From Aliidongia dinghuensis (GTDB lineage: Bacteria; Pseudomonadota; Alphaproteobacteria; ATCC43930; CGMCC-115725), in assembly GCF_014643535.1 (NCBI RefSeq), contig NZ_BMJQ01000022.1, positions 38,700 to 102,699 on the forward strand: a stretch of 64,000 bases of DNA, written 5' to 3'. Below are positions 16,307 through 24,597 of the stretch, in pieces. The notes under the pieces were generated by a model. It did not search any database, had not been told where the DNA came from, and saw only the letters and a program-made list of their open reading frames with translations. A program made the position numbers and the translations under genes. Numbering within the stretch: position 1 is the stretch's first letter; each line of letters begins with the position of its first letter.

Positions 16307-16792
16307 TCAGTCGGTGGCCTGGCGCGCGAATTCCCGGAACACCTGGTTCATACCGTCGCGCGCTGCCGGCGGGATCGACAGGCCATGCCGAGGATAAATA
16401 TCGGTAACGATATAGTCGGCCGAGTTGTAGGTGAGCCAGACCTTGTCCTCGTCGTCCTGCCAGATCAGCGCCTTCATCGGCAGGTCGATCGCCAGGGTCG
16501 GATTGCTTCGCATGGCGTCGGTACCCCGCTCCGGTTGACCGAAGACGATCACGCTCCGCGGCCGCAATGTCAGGCCGACCGCCTTGGCGGCGGCGGCATG
16601 ATCGATCACCGTGAAAATCGTCCATCCCCGGCCGCGCACCGCGGCCTCGAAGCGGTCGATCGTCTCGAGCACCGTGTGATGGCTTTGCAACGTGACGAGG
16701 CCGTTGGAGGGCGCCGATTGTGCCGAAGCGCTTCGCGCTGCGAACGCGAGGAGCCCGAAGAGAACTGGAACGCCCAGTCGGAACACGCGCAT
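16307..16792 (-). CDS. Exported DUF302-family protein
   Basis: A 161-residue protein. The N-terminus MRVFRLGVPVLFGLLAFAARSASAQ is a signal peptide. The rest is a DUF302 domain: LQSHHTVLETIDRFEAAVRGRGWTIF at its start, then VIVFGQPERGTDAMRSNPTLAIDLPMKALIW. The family function is unresolved; members are often linked to redox or sulfur metabolism. The ATG at 16792 is favoured over the upstream one at 16846 because AGGAGAGG precedes it and it begins the signal peptide. It sits between msrP and a decayed msrP copy, which suggests local duplication or insertion. Confidence 0.85.
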   Translation of the reverse strand: MRVFRLGVPVLFGLLAFAARSASAQSAPSNGLVTLQSHHTVLETIDRFEAAVRGRGWTIFTVIDHAAAAKAVGLTLRPRSVIVFGQPERGTDAMRSNPTLAIDLPMKALIWQDDEDKVWLTYNSADYIVTDIYPRHGLSIPPAARDGMNQVFREFARQATD

Positions 16793-16850
16793 GATCCTCT
16801 CCTGCTGCAGCTCGCGAGCCGGCATCAGTTGGGCTTCGCCGGCCACCCTC

Positions 16851-17855
16851 TCACATATAGAGCTTCTCGCCCTCGAGGCCCTTGTAGAGGTCGGCCACCT
16901 GCTCGGCGTAGCCGTTGAAGAGCAGGGTCGGGCGGCGGCCGGGCTGACCGAGGAAACGTTCGGTCGCCTGGCTCCAGCGCGGGTGCGGCACGTCGGGGTT
17001 CACGTTCGCCCAGAAGCCGTATTCCTCGGGCTGCAGCGACTGCCACATCGTCTTCGGCGGCTCAGCCGTGAAGCTGAAGCGGACGATCGACTTCACCGAC
17101 TTGAAGCCGTATTTCCAGGGGATCGCGAGGCGCAGCGGCGCGCCGTTCTGGGTCGGCAGCGGCTTGCCGTAGATGCCGGTGACGAGGAAGGCGAGCTCGT
17201 TCGTCGCCTCGGCCATGGTCAGGCCCTCGACATAGGGCCAGGGATACCAGAACTGCCGCTGCCCCGGTGCGACCGACGAGTCCTTGAACGTCTCCATGCG
17301 CAGGTACTTGGCCCCCGAGGTCGGCTTCGCCAGATCGACGAGCGCCTTCAAGGGAAAGCCGGTCCAGGGCACGGCCATCGACCAGGCCTCGACGCAGCGG
17401 TGGCGATAGAGCCGCTCTTCGAACTGCACTTGGCGGAACAGGTCGTCGATCGCGAGCGTCTGCTCCTGCTCGACCAGCCCGTCGATCTTGACGGTCCAGG
17501 GCCGGATCTTGAGCGCGTGCGAGGCGTCGACGATGTCCTTGTCGGTGCCGAACTCGTAGAAATTATTGTAGCCGGTCGCGAGCTTCTCGGCCGTCACCGG
17601 CCGGTCGAGCGTGAAAGCCGGGTTCTGCTTGGCCGGATAGAGCGAAGCCGAGGGATCGGACGTGTCGGCCGCCAGTGCTGCGGACATCGCCTTGCCACCA
17701 CCGAACGCGCCCAGGCCCAAGGCGCCGAGGCCGCCTGCCGCCACCAGACCGCCGGCGACGGCCCCCTTCAGCAGATTGCGCCGATTGAGGAACAGCGCCT
17801 CGGGCGTTGCCTCTCGCTCCGGCATTTCCCAGCCGCGCTTGCGCTTGATCAACAT
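16851..17855 (-). CDS. msrP: Protein-methionine-sulfoxide reductase catalytic subunit MsrP (YedY)
   Basis: A 334-residue molybdoenzyme that repairs oxidised methionine in periplasmic proteins. A Tat-type signal (NRRNLLKGAV followed by a long hydrophobic stretch) occupies the first 65 residues. The Mo-coordinating cysteine is Cys154 in YRHRCVEAWSM. Other strong family matches are TGYNNFYEFG, NGAPLRLAIPWKYGFKS, YGFWANVNPDV and HPRWSQATERFLG. The start at 17855 (MLIKRKRG) fits the E. coli N-terminus; an ATG at 17882 is also possible. The heme partner gene msrQ is not adjacent, which is unusual. Its cofactor is supplied by the moa/mob genes, part of which lie at 33.7-35 kb. Confidence 0.95.
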   Translation of the reverse strand: MLIKRKRGWEMPEREATPEALFLNRRNLLKGAVAGGLVAAGGLGALGLGAFGGGKAMSAALAADTSDPSASLYPAKQNPAFTLDRPVTAEKLATGYNNFYEFGTDKDIVDASHALKIRPWTVKIDGLVEQEQTLAIDDLFRQVQFEERLYRHRCVEAWSMAVPWTGFPLKALVDLAKPTSGAKYLRMETFKDSSVAPGQRQFWYPWPYVEGLTMAEATNELAFLVTGIYGKPLPTQNGAPLRLAIPWKYGFKSVKSIVRFSFTAEPPKTMWQSLQPEEYGFWANVNPDVPHPRWSQATERFLGQPGRRPTLLFNGYAEQVADLYKGLEGEKLYM

Positions 17856-17981
17856 GCTGCCACCCTTGTCCCAACCAACCATGACCTCATGGCAAGGGAC
17901 ATAGGACGCTCCCTCCCGCCGGGCAAATCACCAATTGGTGTGCAGACCGTTGGTGTGCCGGGCGGGAGGTCGCGGAACTCC

Positions 17982-19184
17982 TTAGCTGAGCGAGGCGCAG
18001 AACCGCTGGATGCGGGTGCAGGCGTCGCGCAGCACCTCGGTCGAGGTCGCGTACGAGATGCGGAAATAAGGGGCGAGCCCGAAGGCCGTGCCCTGCACCA
18101 CCGCCACCCCCTCGGCCTCGAGCAGAGCCGTCGCGAAGTCCGTGTCGGTCTCGATCACCTTGCCGGCCGGCGTCTTCTTGCCGATCGTGCCGGCGCAGGA
18201 CGGATAGACGTAGAAGGCGCCGTCGGGCTTGGTGCAATGGATGCCCTTGGCCTCGTTCAGCATGGCGACGACCATGTCGCGGCGGGCCGTGAAGCTCTCG
18301 TTGTGCTTCGGGATGAAGTCCTGCGTGCCGTTCAGGGCCTCGACCGCGGCGGCTTGGCTGATCGAGCTCGGGTTCGAGGTCGACTGCGACTGGATCATGC
18401 CCATGGCCTTGATGAGCTCGACCGGGCCGCCGGCGTAGCCGATGCGCCAGCCGGTCATGCAATAGGCCTTGCTGACGCCATTGACGGTGAGCGTGCGCGA
18501 CATGAGGCGCGGCTCGACCTGGGCGATGGTCGCGAATTCACAGCCGTCGTAGAGCAGATGCTCGTACATGTCGTCGGTCATGATCCAGACCTGCGGATGG
18601 TCGAGCAGCACGTCCGCCAGCGCCTTGAGCTCGGCCGCTGTGTAGGCCGCTCCGGTCGGGTTCGACGGCGAGTTCAGGATCAGCCACTTGGTCTTGGGCG
18701 TGATCGCTTGGGCGAGCGCGTCGGGCGTCAGCTTGAAGCCGGCATTCTGGCCGCACGGCACCGAGACCGGCTCGCCCTCGGCGAGCGCCACCATGTCGGG
18801 GTACGACACCCAATAGGGCGCCGGGATGATGACCTCGTCACCCGGGTCGAGCGTGGCCACGAAGGCATTGTAGAGGATCTGCTTGCCGCCGGTGCCGACG
18901 GTGATCTGGTTCGGCTGATACTCGAGGCCGTTTTCGCGCTTGAACTTGGCGACGATCGCCTTTTTGAGGGCGGGCGTGCCGTCGACTGCGGTATAGCGCG
19001 TGTCGCCGCCCTCGATCGCGGCAATGCCGGCCGCGCGGATGTTCGCGGGCGTGTCGAAGTCGGGCTCGCCAGCGGCAAGGCCGATCACGTTCCGGCCGGC
19101 AGCCTTGAGCTCCTGGGCCAGCGTGTTGATGGCGATGGTCGGCGAGGGCTTGATACGGGCGAGGCGCTTGGCGAGGAACGACAT
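17982..19184 (-). CDS. Aspartate/aromatic aminotransferase (class I, fold type I)
   Basis: A 400-residue PLP enzyme that exchanges amino groups between aspartate-type amino acids and 2-oxoglutarate. The cofactor lysine is Lys239 (NGVSKAYCMTGWRIGYAGG). Other class-I marks are GLAAGEPDFDTP, NSPSNPTGAAY, and MTDDMYEHLLYDG. This is the AspC/AatA type-I-gamma form of alphaproteobacteria. The ATG at 19184 starts the conserved MSFLAKRL; an ATG at 19220 is in frame but unsupported. It is single, with no co-directional partner close by. Confidence 0.92.
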   Translation of the reverse strand: MSFLAKRLARIKPSPTIAINTLAQELKAAGRNVIGLAAGEPDFDTPANIRAAGIAAIEGGDTRYTAVDGTPALKKAIVAKFKRENGLEYQPNQITVGTGGKQILYNAFVATLDPGDEVIIPAPYWVSYPDMVALAEGEPVSVPCGQNAGFKLTPDALAQAITPKTKWLILNSPSNPTGAAYTAAELKALADVLLDHPQVWIMTDDMYEHLLYDGCEFATIAQVEPRLMSRTLTVNGVSKAYCMTGWRIGYAGGPVELIKAMGMIQSQSTSNPSSISQAAAVEALNGTQDFIPKHNESFTARRDMVVAMLNEAKGIHCTKPDGAFYVYPSCAGTIGKKTPAGKVIETDTDFATALLEAEGVAVVQGTAFGLAPYFRISYATSTEVLRDACTRIQRFCASLS

Positions 19185-19393
19185 CTGGCTGGGTCCGGCT
19201 CTAGGGAATCCTGCCGGCACCCCGGTTCGACCGGACGTTCATCCAGCCGGCAGCCGGGGCGCGAGGCAACAAACCCTATGCCTCGGCCCGTCGCCGCGCA
19301 ACATCCGGTGTCCTGCGCCCGGCTCATGGAACGATCCGCCGGGTGCAAGGCTCGGCCCGGTCAGCCGGGCTCGTCGGAATTAAGCAGCCCTTC

Positions 19394-19927
19394 TCAGGCC
19401 GCCTGGGCGCGCTCGCCCTCGAGTGTCACCGCGATCGCGTGGATCACGCTCGCGATACGCACGACGTTCTGGATCGCCTCGCGCGTCGCACCCTTCTTCA
19501 CGATCTCATGCTCGTGCGCGTCGATGCACATGCCGCAGCCGTTGATGGCCGAGACGGCGAGCGACCAGAGCTCGAAATCGACCGCGTCCACGCCCGGATT
19601 GGCGATGACGTTCATGCGCAGCTTGGCCGGCATGGTCTTGTAGTCTGCGGCCGAGGCCAGGTGGACGAAGCGGTAGTAAATGTTGTTCATGCCCATGATC
19701 GCGGCGGCCGCCTTGGCAGCGTTGAGCGCTTCGGGCGAGAGCTTGGCAGTGGCCTCGGCCAGGATCGCGTCGCGCACGACATCGTTGCGGGCAGCGATCG
19801 CGGAGGCGACGGCAGTGCCCCAGATCTGCTGCTCGGTGAGGCCGGGCGACGTCAGCACGGAGCCGATGTTGAGCTTCAGGTCCTTGGCATAGTCCGGCAG
19901 CGCCGCCTTCAACGAGTCGATCGACAT
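19394..19927 (-). CDS. ahpD: Alkyl hydroperoxide reductase AhpD (alkylhydroperoxidase)
   Basis: A 177-residue AhpD/carboxymuconolactone-decarboxylase-fold protein. The redox motif is Cys131-x2-Cys134 with His138 (NGCGMCIDAHEHE), as in mycobacterial AhpD, which reduces oxidised AhpC with electrons from a lipoyl carrier. It follows ahpC by 66 bases on the same strand, so the two form one peroxide-defence operon. Confidence 0.93.
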   Translation of the reverse strand: MSIDSLKAALPDYAKDLKLNIGSVLTSPGLTEQQIWGTAVASAIAARNDVVRDAILAEATAKLSPEALNAAKAAAAIMGMNNIYYRFVHLASAADYKTMPAKLRMNVIANPGVDAVDFELWSLAVSAINGCGMCIDAHEHEIVKKGATREAIQNVVRIASVIHAIAVTLEGERAQAA

Positions 19928-19993
19928 CGGGAAACTTTCTTCGGGAGTTGGGGGAATGCCCCCGGCCCAAGGACGGGCCGGGGGCCAGCCTGA

Positions 19994-20533
19994 TCAGGCC
20001 GCCTTCAGCGTCTCGCCGCCGACCGTGCGGTTGCACGGGCAGAGCTCGTCGGTCTGCAGCGCGTCGAGCACGCGCAGCACTTCCTGCGGGTTGCGGCCGA
20101 CCGACAGGTCGTTGACCGAGACCCAGCGGATGATGCCTTCCGGATCGACGATGAAGGTGGCGCGGAGCGCCACGCCGGCGTTCTTGTCGAGGATGCCGAG
20201 CGAAGCGGCCAGCTCGCGCTTGATGTCGGACAGCCAGGGGAACGGGCTCTTGCCCAGGTCCTCGCGGCTCTCGCGCCACGCCAGATGCACGAAGTCGCTG
20301 TCGGTGGACGCACCTAGCAGCTGCGCGTCACGGTCGGCGAACTCGCCGTTGATGTCGCCGAAGCCGATGATCTCGGTCGGGCAGACGAAGGTGAAGTCCT
20401 TCGGCCAGTAGAACACGACCAGCCACTTGCCGGCGTAGGAGGCGTTCGTCACGTCCTGGAACGCGGTCTTGGGGTCGGCATTGCCGACGGCGGTGAGAGC
20501 GAATTCGGGAAAACGATCGCCAACGGTCAACAT
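19994..20533 (-). CDS. ahpC: Peroxiredoxin AhpC (alkyl hydroperoxide reductase C)
   Basis: A 179-residue typical 2-Cys peroxiredoxin of the AhpD-linked type. The peroxidatic cysteine is in FTFVCPTE near residue 51; the C-terminal DELCPCNRTVGG has the CxC resolving pair found in AhpD-dependent AhpC. The start used is ATG 20533 (MLTVGDRFPEF), which matches the family N-terminus and has GAGG 9-12 bases upstream; ATG codons at 20542 and 20548 are in frame. It heads the ahpCD operon. An inverted repeat at 20564-20578 lies in its promoter region. Confidence 0.94.
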   Translation of the reverse strand: MLTVGDRFPEFALTAVGNADPKTAFQDVTNASYAGKWLVVFYWPKDFTFVCPTEIIGFGDINGEFADRDAQLLGASTDSDFVHLAWRESREDLGKSPFPWLSDIKRELAASLGILDKNAGVALRATFIVDPEGIIRWVSVNDLSVGRNPQEVLRVLDALQTDELCPCNRTVGGETLKAA

Positions 20534-20563
20534 CTGGGGCATCCTCATCGCAACGGATAAATT

Positions 20564-20578
20564 TTAGAACGCTTCTAA
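20564..20578. promoter_or_regulatory. Fur-family-like box upstream of ahpC
   Basis: TTAGAA-CGC-TTCTAA is a perfect 15-base inverted repeat about 30 bases upstream of the ahpC start, in otherwise GC-rich DNA. Its AGAA/TTCT core resembles the Irr-type (ICE) operator of alphaproteobacteria. Control by Irr, PerR or a similar iron/peroxide regulator is an inference from this pattern and its place. Confidence 0.5.
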
Positions 20579-20709
20579 TAAGCGAACGCGACGGAGATAG
20601 CCGTCCGGGCTCGCCGGGTCAAGTGCAGTGCAGCAAAAATCAACGCTGGCATGCTGCGGCACGGAATGGGAAGCTGCGTCCCCTTCTCCCTCTGGCAGGA
20701 ACCCGGGCC

Positions 20710-21351
20710 ATGTCGCTGTGGTCGCTGCTGAGCTTCACCATCGCCGTCGCGATCGCCGCCGCCATGCCCGGACCGACGGTCGTGGCCCTGGTCGCCCGCG
20801 TGCTGGCGCGCGGGCGGACCGGCACCGGGCCGCTGCTCGTCGGCCTGGTGCTGGCCGATTTGCTCTGGCTCGCCGCCTCGGTGTTCGGCGCCGTGGCGCT
20901 CGCGACCGAGGCGCATCAGGTGATGGTCGTGCTGAAGTACCTGGGTGCCGCCTATCTCGCTTATCTCGCGGTCAAGATGTGGACCGCACCGGCGGCGGCG
21001 GTTACCGAGGCCGAGTTGCCCGAAACCAAGCTTCAGGCATCGCGCCCGCTCGCCGGCTGGCGCGGCACCTTCGGCGGGCTGGCGATGGGTCTCTCCAATC
21101 CGAAGACCATGCTGTTCTATATGGCGCTGGTGCCGAATCTGATCGACCTGACGCGGCTCGGGCCGCTGGGCTTCGCAGCGCTCAGCACGGTCGACACCAT
21201 CGTGCTGGCCCTGGTGCTCACGAGCTATGTGACGCTCGCCGGCCGCGCGCGAGGCCTGTTCCGCTCGCCGCGCGCCATGCGATTCGTCAATCGCGGCAGC
21301 GGCGTCGTCATCGCCAGCACCGCCGTGGTCGTGGCGACGCGGCAGGCTTAG
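20710..21351 (+). CDS. LysE/RhtB-family amino acid exporter
   Basis: A 213-residue inner-membrane protein with about six hydrophobic helices. The N-terminal IAVAIAAAMPGPTVVALVARVLARGRTGTG is the LysE/RhtB signature, and GLAMGLSNPKTMLFYMALVPNLI is the conserved mid-protein motif. It would export an amino acid or derivative. It stands alone and is divergent from ahpC. The ATG at 20710 starts the conserved MSLWSLLSF; the open frame upstream is not coding-like. Confidence 0.9.
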   Translation: MSLWSLLSFTIAVAIAAAMPGPTVVALVARVLARGRTGTGPLLVGLVLADLLWLAASVFGAVALATEAHQVMVVLKYLGAAYLAYLAVKMWTAPAAAVTEAELPETKLQASRPLAGWRGTFGGLAMGLSNPKTMLFYMALVPNLIDLTRLGPLGFAALSTVDTIVLALVLTSYVTLAGRARGLFRSPRAMRFVNRGSGVVIASTAVVVATRQA

Positions 21352-21358
21352 CCGAGCG

Positions 21359-22288
21359 TCATATCCCGGTCAGCACCAGCACGAGGCCGACGCTCACGAT
21401 CGACAGGACGGACGCCGCGATCATCGTGCTCGCGGCGCGGCCGACCGCGCAGTCATATTGGTGCGCCAGCAGATAGACATTGATGCCCGGCGGTAGCGCC
21501 GCGGTGACCGTCGCTACCGCGACCGCCTCGGGGGCCAAGCCGAAGCCGGCCGCCAGCAGCCAGACCAGAAGCGGGTGCAGCACGAGCTTGAGGGCGGCCC
21601 CGCCCATCACCTCGCCCAGATGGCCGTCGATGCGGAAATGCGCCTGGGTGGCGCCCATCGCGATGAGCGCGGTCGGCGAGGCCGCGGCCGACAGCATTTC
21701 CAGCACATGGTCGACCGGACCCGGAACGGGCCAACCGGCGAGGCTCCAGGCGAGTCCCGCCAACAGGCCGAGGATGATCGGGTTATAGAGCGCGGCGGAA
21801 ACGGCGGAGCGCAGCAGCGCCGGCAGGCCTTGCACCTCGCCGCGGCCGACCGCGACGATGACGGTCGCGACCGGGATCAGGATCAGCGAATGGAACGCGA
21901 TGATCTTGGTCAACAGCACGAGCCCGCTCGTGCCGAATGCGGTCTGGATCAGCGGGATGCCGAGCAGCGACGAATTGGAATACATGGCGCCCATGCCGAA
22001 CACACCCAGTTCGTCGAGCCGCATGCGGAAGCCGAGCCGCCCGATCGCGAGTGCCAGCACCAGCACGGCGAAGCAGCCGGCGAAATAGACGGCGGAGATG
22101 CCGAGCGCCGGGTCGCGGGCAATGTCCTGGTGCGCCAGCGCCCTGAACAGCAGCGCCGGGATCTCGATATAGGTGACGAGATTGACGAGCGCCTTCACGG
22201 CACCTGCCGGCACGATGGTCCGTCCGGCGCCATAGCCGATCGCGGTCAAGGCGAAGACCGGGAAAATCACGGAAAAGAGCAGGGCCAA
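21359..22288 (-). CDS. AEC-family (auxin efflux carrier) transporter
   Basis: A 309-residue membrane protein with about ten helices. AEC marks include FPVFALTAIGYGAGR at the start, LGIPLIQTAFG, and a C-terminal ALPPGINVYLLAHQY. Characterised relatives carry malonate or other carboxylates. The start is TTG at 22288, supported by GGGAG 6 bases upstream. It is the third gene of a minus-strand set with a 2-hydroxyacid dehydrogenase and a BKACE-like enzyme, so the cargo is probably a carboxylic acid that those enzymes use. Confidence 0.87.
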   Translation of the reverse strand: MALLFSVIFPVFALTAIGYGAGRTIVPAGAVKALVNLVTYIEIPALLFRALAHQDIARDPALGISAVYFAGCFAVLVLALAIGRLGFRMRLDELGVFGMGAMYSNSSLLGIPLIQTAFGTSGLVLLTKIIAFHSLILIPVATVIVAVGRGEVQGLPALLRSAVSAALYNPIILGLLAGLAWSLAGWPVPGPVDHVLEMLSAAASPTALIAMGATQAHFRIDGHLGEVMGGAALKLVLHPLLVWLLAAGFGLAPEAVAVATVTAALPPGINVYLLAHQYDCAVGRAASTMIAASVLSIVSVGLVLVLTGI

Positions 22289-22370
22289 GTGCCGCTCCCG
22301 ATGAACGAAGCTGGGGTGAAACGAGAAGGAGGTGGCCCGGAACTCCTCCCTGGCCCCTCCCCCGATCGGC

Positions 22371-23309
22371 TCAGTAGCCCTGGGCGTAATCCACGATGTT
22401 GAGCAGCGGCTCGCCCGCGCGGAAGCGTCGGACGTTGCCGGCGAAGCTGTCGACGATCGTCTCGAGGCTCGCGGTGCTGGAGCAGTGCGGCGTCACATAG
22501 AGGCCCGACGTGTCCCAGAACGGATGGTCCTGCGGCACCGGCTCCTTCTGGAACGCATCGATCGTCGCCGCGCGCAATTGTCCGTCGTTGAGCGCCGCGA
22601 TGATGTCCGCCTCGACCATGTGGCCGCCGCGCCCGGCCGAGATCAGCACGCCGCCCTTGGGCATGCGGTCGAACGTGCCGCTCGACAGGATGCCGCGGGT
22701 CTCAGGCGTGAGCGGCAGCAGGTTGATCAGGATCTCCGTCTTGGTGAGGAACGATCCGAACCCCGCCTCGCCCGCGAAGCACTCGACACCGTCAATCTCG
22801 TGCGGCGTGCGCGCCCAGCCGCGCACGTCGTATCCCAGGGAGGCGAGCCGCTTGGCGGTGAGCGCCCCCATCTGGCCCAGCCCCATGACGCCGATCGTCA
22901 CCTCCGACGCCGGGCGCATGACCTTGAACGCCCATTCACGCCGCTTCTGCGCGTCGAGGTAATGGGCGATGTCGCGATGGTGGAACATCACCCAGCTCAG
23001 AACGTAGTCGGCCATCCGGGCGGCGAAGCTCTCGTCGACCACGCGCACGAGCGGCAGGTGCCGCGGGAATTCCGGGTCGAGCAGATAATGATCAACGCCG
23101 GCGCCGGTCGCCGAGATCAGCTTCAGATTCTTATAGGGCGCAAGGAACCCTGGGGACATGCGGAAGATCATGCAGATCTCGATGTCGTCCGGGTTGCCGG
23201 CCTCGGGCCATTCCCGGATGTCCTCGTCCGGCAGCCCCTCCCGGATCGCGCCGATCAGCTTCTTGCCGTAGGCCTGGTGCAGCAGACAAAGTATAGCCAC
23301 TGGTCTCAT
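22371..23309 (-). CDS. D-isomer-specific 2-hydroxyacid dehydrogenase (GhrA-like)
   Basis: A 312-residue NAD(P)-dependent oxidoreductase. The nucleotide motif is VMGLGQMGALTAKRLASLGYDV; the catalytic Arg lies in SAGRGGHMVE and the catalytic His in YVTPHCSS. It resembles glyoxylate/hydroxypyruvate reductase A. The start is uncertain: ATG 23309 has GAGAGG directly in front, so the in-frame GTG at 23300 (9 bases after the same site) may be used instead. It follows the BKACE-like gene by 49 bases, which hold a strong hairpin (23326-23348). Confidence 0.85.
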   Translation of the reverse strand: MRPVAILCLLHQAYGKKLIGAIREGLPDEDIREWPEAGNPDDIEICMIFRMSPGFLAPYKNLKLISATGAGVDHYLLDPEFPRHLPLVRVVDESFAARMADYVLSWVMFHHRDIAHYLDAQKRREWAFKVMRPASEVTIGVMGLGQMGALTAKRLASLGYDVRGWARTPHEIDGVECFAGEAGFGSFLTKTEILINLLPLTPETRGILSSGTFDRMPKGGVLISAGRGGHMVEADIIAALNDGQLRAATIDAFQKEPVPQDHPFWDTSGLYVTPHCSSTASLETIVDSFAGNVRRFRAGEPLLNIVDYAQGY

Positions 23310-23325
23310 CCTCTCGTTTGGTCGA

Positions 23326-23348
23326 CGAGGGCTGCCGGGCAGCCCTCG
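23326..23348. repeat. Perfect hairpin between the BKACE-like and dehydrogenase genes
   Basis: CGAGGGCTGCC (23326-23336) and GGCAGCCCTCG (23338-23348) are perfectly complementary around one base. There is no T-run, so it more likely stabilises or uncouples the two parts of the transcript than ends it. Confidence 0.6.
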
Positions 23349-23358
23349 CCTGTCCCGT

Positions 23359-24597
23359 TCATTCGGCGGCGATGCCGATTCCTTCCGTCGGCACATCCAC
23401 CGCGCAGCCGAGTCGTCCTGCGACCCGGGCGCCGTCCGTCAGCACCGCAACGCCATGGCGATGCAATTCCTCGGCCGCCACCTCGCACAGCTCGACATTG
23501 CTGGTCGGCCGGATCGCGCCGTCCTCGCTGAGGAGGTAGGGCGAGTCCTCCATGCCGACGCGCAGCACGTCGACCTCGCTGTCCTCCTGAGCCGCATAGG
23601 CCGCGAGCCGCTGCAAGGCCGTCACCCGACGCCCGCGGTCGCGGCCGACGTCGAGCGGACCCACCGCCTTCGCCGCGTGCTGCGGCAGCACCGCGGCACC
23701 GACCGAGATCGTGACCTGCCGCCGCCTTTCGCCGGTTTCTAGGTCGCGCTCGAGCCCCTTGGCCGCCGCGACGACCGCGCGGAACTCCGCATAGCTGGTC
23801 GGGAACGGCAGCTTCGGCGAGAAGCCGAACAGCAGGGTGATGTTGAGTTGCCCACGATCCGCGAGCCGGACCGCCTCATGCTCGATCGCGAATCGAGTCA
23901 TCGCCAGGCTGCGCTCGAACTGGACCCACTCGACCTCGTCGAACAGCCCGCGTCGGCGCCGCGCCTCGACCGCAGCCGCATAGGTCTCGAGTTGGATCGC
24001 CGGCGACGACCGGCCGTAATTGCCGCCATTGGCTGTCGAGTTGGTCTCGAGCTTGACGTCCTCGGCCCGCGTCGAGGGCACGTAGCCCGCGATATCGGCG
24101 AGGAAGGCCGGGCTCTGCGCATATTCGGCCGTCACCAGCCGGCCGGCATCCTCGAAATCGCGCAGGATCTGCAACTCGATCGCCGCCTGCATCGTGATGA
24201 AATGCGCGCCGCCAGCGTCGATCGGCAGGTCGGCGTGGCTGACGCGCTCCCACTCGCCGAATCGGCTGATGTTCTCGATGACCTCCGGCCCGTTGCGGCT
24301 GGCGCCGTAGCTCAGCACCAGGTCCGGGTGGCGCGACAGGGCATCGCTGCCGATGTCGCGATAGACGGAATTGTCCGTCGTCTGCTCCCGGGTCATGAAA
24401 TTGCGCGCATGATAGTGGTAATAGCGACAGCCGATCCCGTGAATCCGCCGGAGTTCCGCGCGGATCTCCTCGATTCCGACGGCAATGCGCTCTCCATTGC
24501 AGATCTCGTCGAGGATCTTGTCACCGGTATTCCGGTGATTCATCGGCGTATACTTGGCACCTGTAGAACAGCAACCGAGAATCAATGATCTGGACAT
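23359..24597 (-). CDS. BKACE-like (DUF849) beta-keto acid cleavage enzyme homologue
   Basis: A 412-residue protein related to the BKACE/3-keto-5-aminohexanoate cleavage family, zinc enzymes that split a beta-keto acid with acetyl-CoA. The N-terminal strand ILGCCSTGAKYTPMN and the metal motif YHYHARN (His61, His63, replacing the usual HLHAR) support this; SYGASR and LETNSTANGGNYGRSS follow at the expected places. It is about 100 residues longer than a typical BKACE, so it may be a divergent subgroup with a different substrate. ATG 24597 is preceded by GAGG at 7 bases. It is first in a set with a hydroxyacid dehydrogenase and an AEC carrier. Confidence 0.68.
   Translation of the reverse strand: MSRSLILGCCSTGAKYTPMNHRNTGDKILDEICNGERIAVGIEEIRAELRRIHGIGCRYYHYHARNFMTREQTTDNSVYRDIGSDALSRHPDLVLSYGASRNGPEVIENISRFGEWERVSHADLPIDAGGAHFITMQAAIELQILRDFEDAGRLVTAEYAQSPAFLADIAGYVPSTRAEDVKLETNSTANGGNYGRSSPAIQLETYAAAVEARRRRGLFDEVEWVQFERSLAMTRFAIEHEAVRLADRGQLNITLLFGFSPKLPFPTSYAEFRAVVAAAKGLERDLETGERRRQVTISVGAAVLPQHAAKAVGPLDVGRDRGRRVTALQRLAAYAAQEDSEVDVLRVGMEDSPYLLSEDGAIRPTSNVELCEVAAEELHRHGVAVLTDGARVAGRLGCAVDVPTEGIGIAAE

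Noticed and set aside
16692..19643. 983-residue plus-strand frame
   Set aside because: Antisense across msrP, the aminotransferase and ahpD; covers gaps and genes alike, which no real gene would.
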